NCBI GenBank assembly: GCA_963800975.1
Contig: CAWDDB010000012.1
Location: 310,001-374,000, forward strand
Direction: 5' to 3'
Length of the DNA: 64,000 bases
From: JALYGY01 sp963800975
GTDB lineage: Bacteria; Actinomycetota; Rubrobacteria; Rubrobacterales; Rubrobacteraceae
Under the pieces are notes generated by a model, which saw nothing but the letters and a program-made list of their open reading frames with translations, searched no databases and had not been told where the DNA came from. A program made the translations under genes and the position numbers. Positions 17,778 to 25,550 of this stretch are shown here, piece by piece. Position 1 is the stretch's first letter, and the number at the start of each line of letters is the position of its first letter.

Positions 17778-20018
17778 TTGGTGCTGAGGGTCGTCTCGTT
17801 CGTGCTGCGGGCGAGCGTGGTGCTGTGCGTGGCCGGGGGTGTGCTGTGGGCGCTTTCTCCCATAGGCGTCCACCTCTCCCAGCTGAGGTTCCACACCCCG
17901 AACGTCTTCTGGAAGCTCTTCCCCTCGGCCCCGCTGCTGCTGCTGGCCGGCCTCGTCGGGCTGTACCTCTTCGCCCGGGAGCGCTCGGGATGGCTGCAGA
18001 TGGCGGGCTTCTTGCTCGTGCTCGTCGGGCTGATCCTCGTCTTCGCGGGTGGCGTCGGCCAGTTCTGGCTCATGCTCGACGACCGCTACATCATGATGGC
18101 GCCGGCCTACCGAACCTTCAGGGGCGGTCTGATCGTGCTTGCCGTGGGGTCCATCGTTCTGGCGCTCGGCGCCGGCCGGGACCGGACGCTGCCCGTCTGG
18201 GGGATCGTGCCGTTCGCGATCGGGGCGTTGTGCGGCCTCGTCTCGTTCTCGTGGGAGATGGGCCGGTTCGGGGCGGTGCTCTGGATCCTGTTCGGCCTGG
18301 GGTGGGCCTGGCTCGGCTTCGCCGTCGTGGTCGAAGCGACGATCCGCTACCTGCGCCGCGTTCAGGAGACGTCCCCGGCCTCGACGCCGGGAGCCGGCGG
18401 GGAGGGCTCCGGGGAGCGACCCTCCGACGCGGCGGGCGACGCGCCCTCGGGGACGCCCGAGGTCGCCGCGACCGACGCGATAGGCGACTCGCGTGGCGAC
18501 ACCTACGTAGCCCGCGTCGCGCGCGGGGCGGGCATCAGCACCGCAGGGCAGGGGGTCGGGCGGGTCCTCGGCTACCTGACGCAGGTAATGATCGCGCGCC
18601 TGTTCGGGCCCGCGGCGTTCGGGCTGTACTCGCTCGGGGTCGCCGCCGTGAACGGCGCCCAGATCCTCGCCCGGTTCGGGATGGAGAACGGGGTGGTGCG
18701 CTACGTGGCCCACCACCAGGCCAGGGAGGACACCCCGCGGGTTCGCGGCACCATAATCCAGGCCATCGGGGTGACGCTCGCGCTGAGCTTCGTCCTCTCG
18801 GCCGTAATGTTCTTCGGGGCCGGGTTCGCCGCCGACTGGTACTACAACAAGCCCCTCATGGAGCCGGTCCTGAGGGCCTTCGCCGTGACGTTGCCCATCT
18901 TCACGTTCATGATGATGGTGCTTTGGGCCACCCAGGGCTTCCAGACCGTGACCTACGCCAGCTACGTGCAGCAGATGATACGCCCGGCGCTCTTCCTGGC
19001 GCTCGTCCCCGTCTTCTACTTCCTGGGGGCCGGGATCATCGGCACAGTGGCCGCCTACGGCGTCTCGATGCTCCTCGGGTCCCTGGTCGCGGTCTACTTC
19101 CTGAGGAAGCTCTTCCCGCCGCTCTTCGACAACAAGGTTCCGGCCAAGTTCGAGACAAAGGAGCTCTTCGCCGTCTCGGTCCCGATGAGCATCACGACCG
19201 GGGCGCAGTACCTCAACACGTGGTCGGCGGTCTGGATCATGGGAGCCTTCGCCTCGGCCGGGGCGGTGGGCATCTTCACCGCCGCGGCCCGCACCGCGAC
19301 GCTCTCGACCATAGTGCGCTTCGCCTTCAGCGGCATCTTCTCTCCCATCATCTCCAGCTTCTACGCGCGGGGCGAGATCGGGGACCTCGGGCAGCTCTAC
19401 AAGGACGTGTCGCGCTGGATCTTCACGGGCGCCTTCGCGCTTTTCCTCCCCATATTGCTCCTCTCCAGGGAGATCCTGGCCATCTTCGGCCCCGACTTCA
19501 CCGCGGGGTGGACGGCCCTGATCATCGTCTCCGCCGCCCAGCTTTACAGCTCCTCCGTCGGTCCCACGCCGCGAATGCTCGCGATGACCGGCAACCAGAA
19601 CGTGGCGATGGTTGCCACCGCCAGCGCGGCCGTCGTTGGCGTCGCCGTGAGCTTCGCCCTAGTACCGAGCCTCGGGATGCTCGGCGCGGCCCTCGGCATG
19701 GCCTCGGCCATAACCACCGAGAACACGGCGACCATGGTCGCCGTAAAGAGACGCCTCGGCTACTGGCCCTACAGCTGGTCCTGGCTCAAGCCCCTCCTGG
19801 CCGGGGCGCTCGCCGCCGCGGCAGCCTTCCTGGCCGGGCTGGTGCTGCCCCTGCCGGGCTACCTGTTGACCATCCCCGTCGTGGGCGGAATCTTCGGCAT
19901 CGGGTACCTGGCGCTGCTATTGCTCTTCGGCCTCAACGAGACCGACAAGGAGTTCCTCGGCGCGTTCCGCGACGTGGCGCTGCGCGTCGTGCGGCGCGGG
20001 GGAGGGAGCCGTGGGTAG
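17778..20018 (+). CDS. Wzx-type polysaccharide flippase fused to an extra N-terminal membrane domain
   Basis: The 746-residue protein has two parts. Residues 1 to about 200 form a five- to six-helix membrane domain of unknown family. A Pro/Gly/Asp/Glu-rich linker runs to about 250. Residues 250-746 form a 12-14 helix oligosaccharide flippase of the MATE/MurJ superfamily, beginning ARGAGISTAGQGVGRVLGYL. The flippase part should move lipid-linked repeat units across the membrane; ordinary Wzx proteins are 400-500 residues. TTG 17778 or GTG 17781 lies after GAGG at 17766-17770, one base past the stop of the sulfatase-like gene. The broken sulfotransferase gene overlaps its end by 8 bases, so all three were one operon. 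Confidence 0.85.
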   Translation: MVLRVVSFVLRASVVLCVAGGVLWALSPIGVHLSQLRFHTPNVFWKLFPSAPLLLLAGLVGLYLFARERSGWLQMAGFLLVLVGLILVFAGGVGQFWLMLDDRYIMMAPAYRTFRGGLIVLAVGSIVLALGAGRDRTLPVWGIVPFAIGALCGLVSFSWEMGRFGAVLWILFGLGWAWLGFAVVVEATIRYLRRVQETSPASTPGAGGEGSGERPSDAAGDAPSGTPEVAATDAIGDSRGDTYVARVARGAGISTAGQGVGRVLGYLTQVMIARLFGPAAFGLYSLGVAAVNGAQILARFGMENGVVRYVAHHQAREDTPRVRGTIIQAIGVTLALSFVLSAVMFFGAGFAADWYYNKPLMEPVLRAFAVTLPIFTFMMMVLWATQGFQTVTYASYVQQMIRPALFLALVPVFYFLGAGIIGTVAAYGVSMLLGSLVAVYFLRKLFPPLFDNKVPAKFETKELFAVSVPMSITTGAQYLNTWSAVWIMGAFASAGAVGIFTAAARTATLSTIVRFAFSGIFSPIISSFYARGEIGDLGQLYKDVSRWIFTGAFALFLPILLLSREILAIFGPDFTAGWTALIIVSAAQLYSSSVGPTPRMLAMTGNQNVAMVATASAAVVGVAVSFALVPSLGMLGAALGMASAITTENTATMVAVKRRLGYWPYSWSWLKPLLAGALAAAAAFLAGLVLPLPGYLLTIPVVGGIFGIGYLALLLLFGLNETDKEFLGAFRDVALRVVRRGGGSRG

Positions 20019-20939
20019 CGCGCCCGTGAAGGTCCTCTACGTTGTCGGCCTCGGCCGTAGCGGGAGCACGATCCTCTCCAACTCCCTGGGCCAGGTGCCG
20101 GGGTTCTTCTCAGGCGGCGAACTGAACTTCATCTGGCGCCACAACGTCATCGAGAACCGTCTCTGCGGCTGCGGACGACCTTTCCACGAGTGCCCCGTCT
20201 GGACGAAGGTGATGGAGGAGGCCTTCGGCGGCATGGATGGGGTGGACCCCCGCGAGATGATGCGCCTGCAGAACCTGGGCACCCGCACCCGTCACATACC
20301 CCAGATGTTGACCAAGAATGGCCGGCGTGACCTCTCGGAGAGGTTGGAGAAGCTCCTGATCGCCTACGGCCGGCTCTACGACGCCATAGGGACCGTTACC
20401 GACAGCCGGGTGATCGTCGACTCGTCCAAGGAGCCGGCGCACGGTTTCGCGATGGGCATGGTCCCCGGAGTAGACTTCTACGTCTTGCACCTGATCCGTG
20501 ATCCAAGGGCCGCCGCCTACTCCTGGTCCAAAAAGAAGCCCCAGCCGGACACCGACGCCAGGGAGCATCATGGTCCGCTTTAGCCCGACCAAGAGCGCCG
20601 CGATGTGGGACTCCTGGAACGTCTCGGCCGAGGCCCTGTGGCGCCACGCCCCGCAGAAATACCTCCGCGTGCGATACGAGGACTTCGTCACCGAGCCCCG
20701 GGAAGAGCTTCGATGACATCCTGGCCCTCGTCGGCGAGGCGGACACCGAGCCGCCCCTGGTCGGAGATCGCGAGGTGAAGCTGGGGATCAGCCACACCGT
20801 CTCGGGGAACCCGAACCGCTTCGAAACCGGCGCCGTCGCGCTTCGCACCGACCGCGAGTGGCAGAAGAGCATGAAGCCTCGCGACAGAGCCCTGGTCTCC
20901 GCCCTGACCTTCCCGCTTCTCAGGCGCTACGGGTACTGA
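20011..20939 (+). pseudogene. Sulfotransferase gene with two frameshifts
   Basis: The first segment (GTG 20011 to about 20565) encodes VLYVVGLGRSGSTIL, the PAPS loop, and LIRDPRAAAYSWS, the 3'-phosphate motif. After an apparent extra base near 20569 the frame moves to one encoding MVRFSPTKSAAMWDSWN and VRYEDFVTEPRE. After a second extra base near 20708 it moves again to FDDILALVGE and ends in LLRRYGY. Joined, the parts make a normal sulfotransferase of about 308 residues. Both disruptions are single-base insertions, so they could be sequencing errors; as read, only a 190-residue truncated protein would be made. The ribosome site GGAGGGA is intact and the start overlaps the flippase gene. Confidence 0.8.
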
Positions 20940-20961
20940 GAGCCTGCGTCGCAGGCTCTCA
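20937..20961 (+). terminator. Perfect hairpin at the end of the polysaccharide operon
   Basis: The stop codon of the broken sulfotransferase gene forms part of a 12-bp perfect inverted repeat (TGAGAGCCTGCG / CGCAGGCTCTCA) around a single central base. It could end transcription of the operon but has no T-run. Confidence 0.5.
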
Positions 20962-20982
20962 GCACGCTCCGGCTGTCGCCTC

Positions 20983-21135
20983 CGCTTATCAGCACGCGCG
21001 CCCGATTCGGGCGGCTTGTCAGCTTTCTTGGCTCAGGCAGAAGCCCTTTGCTGACAAGCGAGGATCTGCGGAACAGGCCCTAACCGTGCTGACAAGCGGA
21101 GCCTGGCGCAGCCAGGCGCAGCGTGCTGACAAGCG
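20983..21135. repeat. Cluster of GTGCTGACAAGCG-type short repeats in the convergent gap
   Basis: The motif GCTGACAAGCG occurs in direct orientation at 21050-21060, 21088-21098 and 21125-21135, the last two extended to GTGCTGACAAGCG. It occurs inverted with one change at 20983-20996 and 21012-21023. A separate small hairpin, GCCTGGC-GCA-GCCAGGC, lies at 21101-21117. The cluster fills the gap between two convergent genes. Confidence 0.65.
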
Positions 21136-21150
21136 ACCGAAGGGAGCGTG

Positions 21151-21750
21151 CTAGAAACTAAAGCTGTAGCGTTGTTCTTGCCAGGGGTCGCCGTAGTCGT
21201 GGTACCCGTTGTTCTCCCAGAATCCCGGACTGTCCTGCGCGAGCAACTCAATCCCGCGCACCCACTTGGCGCTCTTCCAGGCGTAGAGGCGCGGTATCAC
21301 CAGCCGCATCGGGTAGCCGTGACCCGGCTCGAGCGGCTCACCGTTGTGGTGGGTCGCGAAGAGAGCGTCCTCCTCGTAGAGCTCCTCGAGGGGAGCGTTC
21401 GTGGTGTACCCGCCGTCGCAGAAGACCGAGAAAAATCGCGCCTCGGAGCCGGGCTCGGCCATCTCCAGGATGGTCTTCGCTGGCACACCCGTCCACACGT
21501 TGTCCAGCTTGCTCCACGACGTCACGCAGTGCATGTCCGCCTTGACCTCGACGGTCGGCAGCTCGTTCCACTCCTCCCACGAGTAACGCAGGGGGCTCTC
21601 GACGAGGCCGGACACCGTGAAGTCCCAGTCTTGCGGGTCGAACCCGGGCGTCGAGCCGTAGGTCAGGATCGGCCAGCGGTCACCTACGAGGTACTGACCC
21701 GGCGGCACCCGCTCCTTGCCCCTAGCGGTGTCTATCTCGATGCGCTGCAA
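21151..21750 (-). CDS. Sulfite-oxidase-like molybdopterin oxidoreductase (YedY-type domain)
   Basis: The sequence has the oxidoreductase molybdopterin-binding core: FTVSGLVESPLRYSWEEW, VKADMHCVTSWSKLDNVW with the Mo-ligating cysteine, GGYTTNAPLEEL, GEPLEPGHGYPMRLVIP and a YAWKSAKWVRGIEL ending. At 199 residues it matches the small stand-alone members of the family. The frame is open further upstream, but the best start is TTG 21750, five bases after GGAGG; the longer version would overlap the next gene and is Arg-rich. No Tat signal is seen with this start, so the protein should be cytoplasmic. The natural substrate of this subgroup is not known. Confidence 0.83.
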   Translation of the reverse strand: MQRIEIDTARGKERVPPGQYLVGDRWPILTYGSTPGFDPQDWDFTVSGLVESPLRYSWEEWNELPTVEVKADMHCVTSWSKLDNVWTGVPAKTILEMAEPGSEARFFSVFCDGGYTTNAPLEELYEEDALFATHHNGEPLEPGHGYPMRLVIPRLYAWKSAKWVRGIELLAQDSPGFWENNGYHDYGDPWQEQRYSFSF

Positions 21751-21814
21751 CTCGACCTCCGATTGAAATTCGTGCGCTTTTCCGTGAGAGCGGGCGTCTA
21801 CCGGGACACGGCGA

Positions 21815-22453
21815 CTACTCCGCCTTTGCTTCGACCTTCTTGCCCGGCTTCTTGCCGATGGTGACCATCTCGGGGGTGACGCCCTCCGCGGGGCCATCGC
21901 CCAGCTCGGCGTCGCGGTACTGGTAGACGCCGCGGCAGGTGTGGCCGCCGGTTGTGCGCTTCTCGGTGTAGGACAGCTTCACGTTCGGGTTTATGGCGTT
22001 CACCATCGCCTTCTCGTAGGTGGAGAAGGCGGCGCACGGCTTCACGTCCCACCCAGGGACGCCGTCGTGGCCCATGCCACCGAACCAGGGACAGCGGTCG
22101 GCGTTTATGACGTAGGTGCCGTCGCCCTGCTCGGTCAGGGTGATCTCGATGTCGAAAAAGCGGTTGGCGAGCATGATCACGTCGACCGCGTCCTTCATCG
22201 TCTTTACGCCGAGCTGCTCGCGCAGGTCGCTCCCCTGCTTCTCGCCGATGCGCGTCATGGCGAGCTTGCCGACTTTCTGGCCGTCGTAGCCGAGGTCGTC
22301 GGCGGCCCGGATCATCTCGTCCAGGATGACCCCGGTGCCCGCGCTCGCGGCCTTCCACTTGTACCACGTCGGCCCAGGCAGCCCGAGCCGCATCGCCAGG
22401 CGCGCGAGAAAGAGGGGCAACTTCGGGAGACCGTAGACCTTGAGCCATTTCAT
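21815..22453 (-). CDS. Conserved hypothetical protein, possibly ATC-hydrolase-like
   Basis: The protein is 212 aa long. It has a helical N-terminal half and a C-terminal half with ADRCPWFGG, KPCAAFSTYEKAMVNAINPNVKL and TTGGHTCRGVY, each holding a conserved-looking cysteine. This pattern resembles proteins annotated as L-2-amino-thiazoline-4-carboxylate hydrolase-like, but I am not certain of the assignment. The C-terminus is a short Lys-rich tail. It precedes the molybdoenzyme gene on the same strand with a 64-base gap, so they may be co-transcribed. ATG 22453 is the only good start. Confidence 0.55.
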   Translation of the reverse strand: MKWLKVYGLPKLPLFLARLAMRLGLPGPTWYKWKAASAGTGVILDEMIRAADDLGYDGQKVGKLAMTRIGEKQGSDLREQLGVKTMKDAVDVIMLANRFFDIEITLTEQGDGTYVINADRCPWFGGMGHDGVPGWDVKPCAAFSTYEKAMVNAINPNVKLSYTEKRTTGGHTCRGVYQYRDAELGDGPAEGVTPEMVTIGKKPGKKVEAKAE

Positions 22454-22595
22454 ATCCGAGACGTCCTTTTTGCGCTTGCGCCGACGAAGCCCATATTATA
22501 ACGTGCCGCGCCGTTACCCCAGACTACCGCGCCGCCTCACCCTGGATTACCATTGTCCAGCCGATCCGAGCAACCCGAGGGAGCCTTCGCTGGCC

Positions 22596-23402
22596 GTGCA
22601 TACAGAGTGGAAGCCAAGCCACACCTCGGCCGCCCGTGCTCGGGAGGCTAGCGACCGGATAGCAGGGTACGCGGACCTCTGCCTGGATAGGCTGCTCGCG
22701 CGCCGGCCCGCCCACGGCACCTCGAGCTGGCATGAGACGGTGCGGGATCTGGAGGTTCACCTGGGATCCGCGGAACGGGTCTCAGAAGAACCAGCGCTGA
22801 GGAGGCTCGAGCGAAACACGCGCCGGCTGCTCGGAGAGATCCGCGGGCGGGATCCGTTCAGCCCCCGCTGGGCCGCAGACTCGCTCCTGGCGCGCTGCTG
22901 TTACGTGGCGTGCAGGCTGCTCGAGCCCGACGTGGTCGTCGAGACGGGCGTGGCTTACGGCGTGAGCTCGGCGTTTATCCTCGCGGCCTTGAACGAGAAC
23001 GGCCGCGGCGTGCTGCACAGCGTTGACCTGCCGCCCCTGAGGCGCAGGTACCGCGAGGTCTGGGGGGTGGCCGTGGGGTCGGCGCTGAGGCCCAGGTGGA
23101 GTGTGCACCGGGGTTCGAGCACGCGCGTCCTGCCTCGGCTCCTCCAGGAGGTAGGCACCGTGGATCTCTTCCTGCACGACAGCCTGCACACCACCCGAAA
23201 CATGCGGCGCGAGTTCGAGACGGTCTGGCCCCGCCTGCGGGCTGGCGGTTTGCTCTTGGCCGACGACGTCGAGAGAAATCCCGCCTTCGGAGAGCTGCGG
23301 CGAGAGACGCCTTCACTCTGGCGCGTGGTCCGGGACATGCAGGAGCGCCCCTTGCACGATAAAGCCGTGCCGACGGCGACCTTCGGGGTCGCGATCAAGT
23401 AG
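22596..23402 (+). CDS. Class I SAM-dependent methyltransferase
   Basis: The 268-residue protein contains the motif I strand and loop VVVETGVAYGVSSAFIL, a second strand ending in acid (LHSVDLPP) and LFLHDSLHTTRNMRREFE, as in the methyltransf_24-type group that often serves glycan or small-molecule tailoring. An alpha-helical N-terminal region of about 120 residues precedes it. The frame is open back to 22440, overlapping the divergent gene; GTG 22596 was chosen because earlier codons look non-coding, though its GAGGGA site is 13 bases away. Substrate unknown. Confidence 0.7.
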   Translation: MHTEWKPSHTSAARAREASDRIAGYADLCLDRLLARRPAHGTSSWHETVRDLEVHLGSAERVSEEPALRRLERNTRRLLGEIRGRDPFSPRWAADSLLARCCYVACRLLEPDVVVETGVAYGVSSAFILAALNENGRGVLHSVDLPPLRRRYREVWGVAVGSALRPRWSVHRGSSTRVLPRLLQEVGTVDLFLHDSLHTTRNMRREFETVWPRLRAGGLLLADDVERNPAFGELRRETPSLWRVVRDMQERPLHDKAVPTATFGVAIK

Positions 23403-23491
23403 GTTCCGGGCACCCGGGTCCACCGCTCGACCAGGCCGACAGGGGTCTTCTTTGTCCGCCTCTCCTTTTCCCGAAGCCAGGGACTCGAGCC

Positions 23492-24790
23492 CTAGTAACC
23501 TGGCCTTCCCATTCGCTTGTAGGTGATCTGCTTCCCCGCCTCGACGCCGGGCTGGTCGAAGGCGTTGACGCCGTAGAGCGAGCCCGCGATGGCGGTCTGG
23601 ACCTCGAGGGCCTGGAACAGGTAGCCCAGGTTCTCTTCGCTCACCGCGCCAAGCTTTATGGTCGAGTTGGGCCGCCCGGCCTCGGCCAGAGCTTTCCGCG
23701 TCGCGTCGCACTCCACGTTGAGGAGCTCGGCCATCGTGTGCCCGCCGAGGTAGCCTACGCCTTCGAGCTCCCCGTAGGCTTCGGGGATCGGGAGGTCGCG
23801 CGGGTGCCACTCGACCTCGACGATCTCTACGACCTTGTCCTGCGGGCCTTCCATGTAGAGCTGGACCTGGGAGTGCTGGTCCGTGGTGCCCACCGCGCCG
23901 TGGGGCGTGGATCCCTTTCCGTCTTTACCCAGCGACTCGGCCCAGAGCTGCACGAACCAGGCGGCGAGCCTCTCGAGCGCGTCCGCGTAGGTCATCATGA
24001 CGCGGACGTTTCGTCCCCTCGCGGTGTCCATGAGGTAGTGCATCGCCGCCCCGATAACGGCCGGGTGCTCGTCGCGCTGCTCGTTGACCTCGTCGACGCA
24101 CTGCGCCGCGCCGCGCAGCAGCGCCCCGACGTCGAGCCCCGCGACGGCCGCCGGGAGCAGCCCCACGGGGGTGAGGACCGAGAACCTGCCGCCTACGTCT
24201 TCGGGTATCGGCAGCACCGTGAGATCGTCGAGGTCGGCGATCTCCTTCAGGAACCCCTTACCGGGGTCGGTGGTGGCGATGGTCCGACCCTGGTAGCCGA
24301 AGCTGCCGAGAGAGTCGACGAGCCAGCCGCGCAACACGAGAAAGCCCGCCATGGTCTCGGCGGTGGAGCCGGACTTCGTGACCACGTTGACCCAGGTGCT
24401 GTCTGGGTCCGCCACGTCCAGTATGGCGGACACGGTGTTCGGATCGGTGTTCTCGGCGAAGTGGAGCCTCGGGCCGGGGCGCTCCTCGCCTGGAAGCGCG
24501 TTGTAGTACGGGTGGTTGAGCGCCTTCTGGAGCGCCATCGGGCCGAGCGCCGAGCCCCCGATGCCGACGTGGATGAAGTCCGTCGCCCCTGAGCCCCGGA
24601 CCTGCTCGGCCACCCGCGTCGAGGCCTCGGCGTACTCGCCGGTCTTGGGCAGCCGCATGAAGCCGGGTGGGTCCCCCAGCATCCCGTCCACGGCCTCCCG
24701 CAGCCGCGGCCTGACCTCGCCCAGCTCGTTCTCGCTCAGGCCGCCCTCCACCTCGACGAGGTTCCCGTAATCGAAGGTGACTTCGGCCAT
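23492..24790 (-). CDS. pgi: Glucose-6-phosphate isomerase
   Basis: Pgi interconverts glucose-6-phosphate and fructose-6-phosphate in glycolysis and supplies hexose phosphates for sugar nucleotides. The 432-residue protein has the phosphate-binding HVGIGGSALGPMAL, the VVTKSGSTAETM block, the TTDQHSQVQLYMEGP catalytic region and the C-terminal LYGVNAFDQPGVEAGK with the catalytic Lys. It belongs to the shorter, bacterial Bacillus-like group. ATG 24790 follows GGAGGGAG. It is divergent from nth across 109 bases. Confidence 0.96.
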   Translation of the reverse strand: MAEVTFDYGNLVEVEGGLSENELGEVRPRLREAVDGMLGDPPGFMRLPKTGEYAEASTRVAEQVRGSGATDFIHVGIGGSALGPMALQKALNHPYYNALPGEERPGPRLHFAENTDPNTVSAILDVADPDSTWVNVVTKSGSTAETMAGFLVLRGWLVDSLGSFGYQGRTIATTDPGKGFLKEIADLDDLTVLPIPEDVGGRFSVLTPVGLLPAAVAGLDVGALLRGAAQCVDEVNEQRDEHPAVIGAAMHYLMDTARGRNVRVMMTYADALERLAAWFVQLWAESLGKDGKGSTPHGAVGTTDQHSQVQLYMEGPQDKVVEIVEVEWHPRDLPIPEAYGELEGVGYLGGHTMAELLNVECDATRKALAEAGRPNSTIKLGAVSEENLGYLFQALEVQTAIAGSLYGVNAFDQPGVEAGKQITYKRMGRPGY

Positions 24791-24841
24791 CCCTGACTCC
24801 CTCCTGTCGCGATCTGCCGGAAGCTAGCCCGGACCACGGTA

Positions 24842-24847
24842 TATAAT
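24842..24847 (+). promoter_or_regulatory. TATAAT -10 box of nth
   Basis: A perfect TATAAT lies in the pgi-nth gap without a good -35. Transcription from it would begin after the ATG at 24846, which supports GTG 24900 as the nth start. Confidence 0.5.
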
Positions 24848-24899
24848 GCCCGGCTGCCGTGCAGAGTATACGTGTCGCCCGCCCGATCCGCCCGAAGCC

Positions 24900-25550
24900 G
24901 TGACGTCCGACGCGGCCCCGATCTCCGAGGTCATCGGCCGCCTGAAGCGGGAGTACCCCGACGCCGATACGGAGCTGAACTGGGAGAACCCGCTACAGCT
25001 CCTGGTCGCGACCATGCTCTCCGCCCAGACGACGGACGTGCAGGTAAACCGGGTCACGGAAGGACTCTTCGAGCGATACCCCACGGCGGCCGACTACGCC
25101 GGGGCGGACGCCGCCCAGCTAGAAGACGACATCAGGCCGACCGGTTTTTACCGCAACAAGGCGCGCGCGCTGCAGGGGATGGCCCGCGCCCTGCTCGAGG
25201 GTCACGACGGGGAGGTACCGAGCACCATGGACGAGCTCGTCGCCCTGCCAGGCGTGGGGCGCAAGACCGCCAACGTCGTCCTCGGCAACGCCTTCGGCGT
25301 CGACGAGGGCGTCGTCGTGGATACCCACGTCCGGCGCCTCTCTGGCAGGCTCGGCCTCACGCAGGAGAGCGACCCGGAGAAGATAGAGCGGGACCTTATC
25401 CCCCTGGTTCCCGAGGGGGAACGCGCCCTCTTCTCGCACCTCCTCATCCTTCACGGCCGCCGCGTCTGCAAGGCCCGTAAACCCGACTGCCCGAGCTGCG
25501 TCCTGAACGATATCTGCCCGTCGGCTCACTACTACAAAGAGCCCCACTGA
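24900..25550 (+). CDS. nth: Endonuclease III
   Basis: Nth is a DNA glycosylase/AP lyase that removes oxidised pyrimidines. The 216-residue protein has the helix-hairpin-helix LPGVGRKTANVVL with the catalytic Lys, the VDTHVRRL stretch with the catalytic Asp, and a complete 4Fe-4S loop of spacing C-x6-C-x2-C-x5-C near the C-terminus. GTG 24900 is favoured because of the TATAAT box just upstream. The last 107 bases are antisense to the 3' end of the serine integrase gene, which suggests that the integrative element entered here. Confidence 0.93.
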   Translation: MTSDAAPISEVIGRLKREYPDADTELNWENPLQLLVATMLSAQTTDVQVNRVTEGLFERYPTAADYAGADAAQLEDDIRPTGFYRNKARALQGMARALLEGHDGEVPSTMDELVALPGVGRKTANVVLGNAFGVDEGVVVDTHVRRLSGRLGLTQESDPEKIERDLIPLVPEGERALFSHLLILHGRRVCKARKPDCPSCVLNDICPSAHYYKEPH

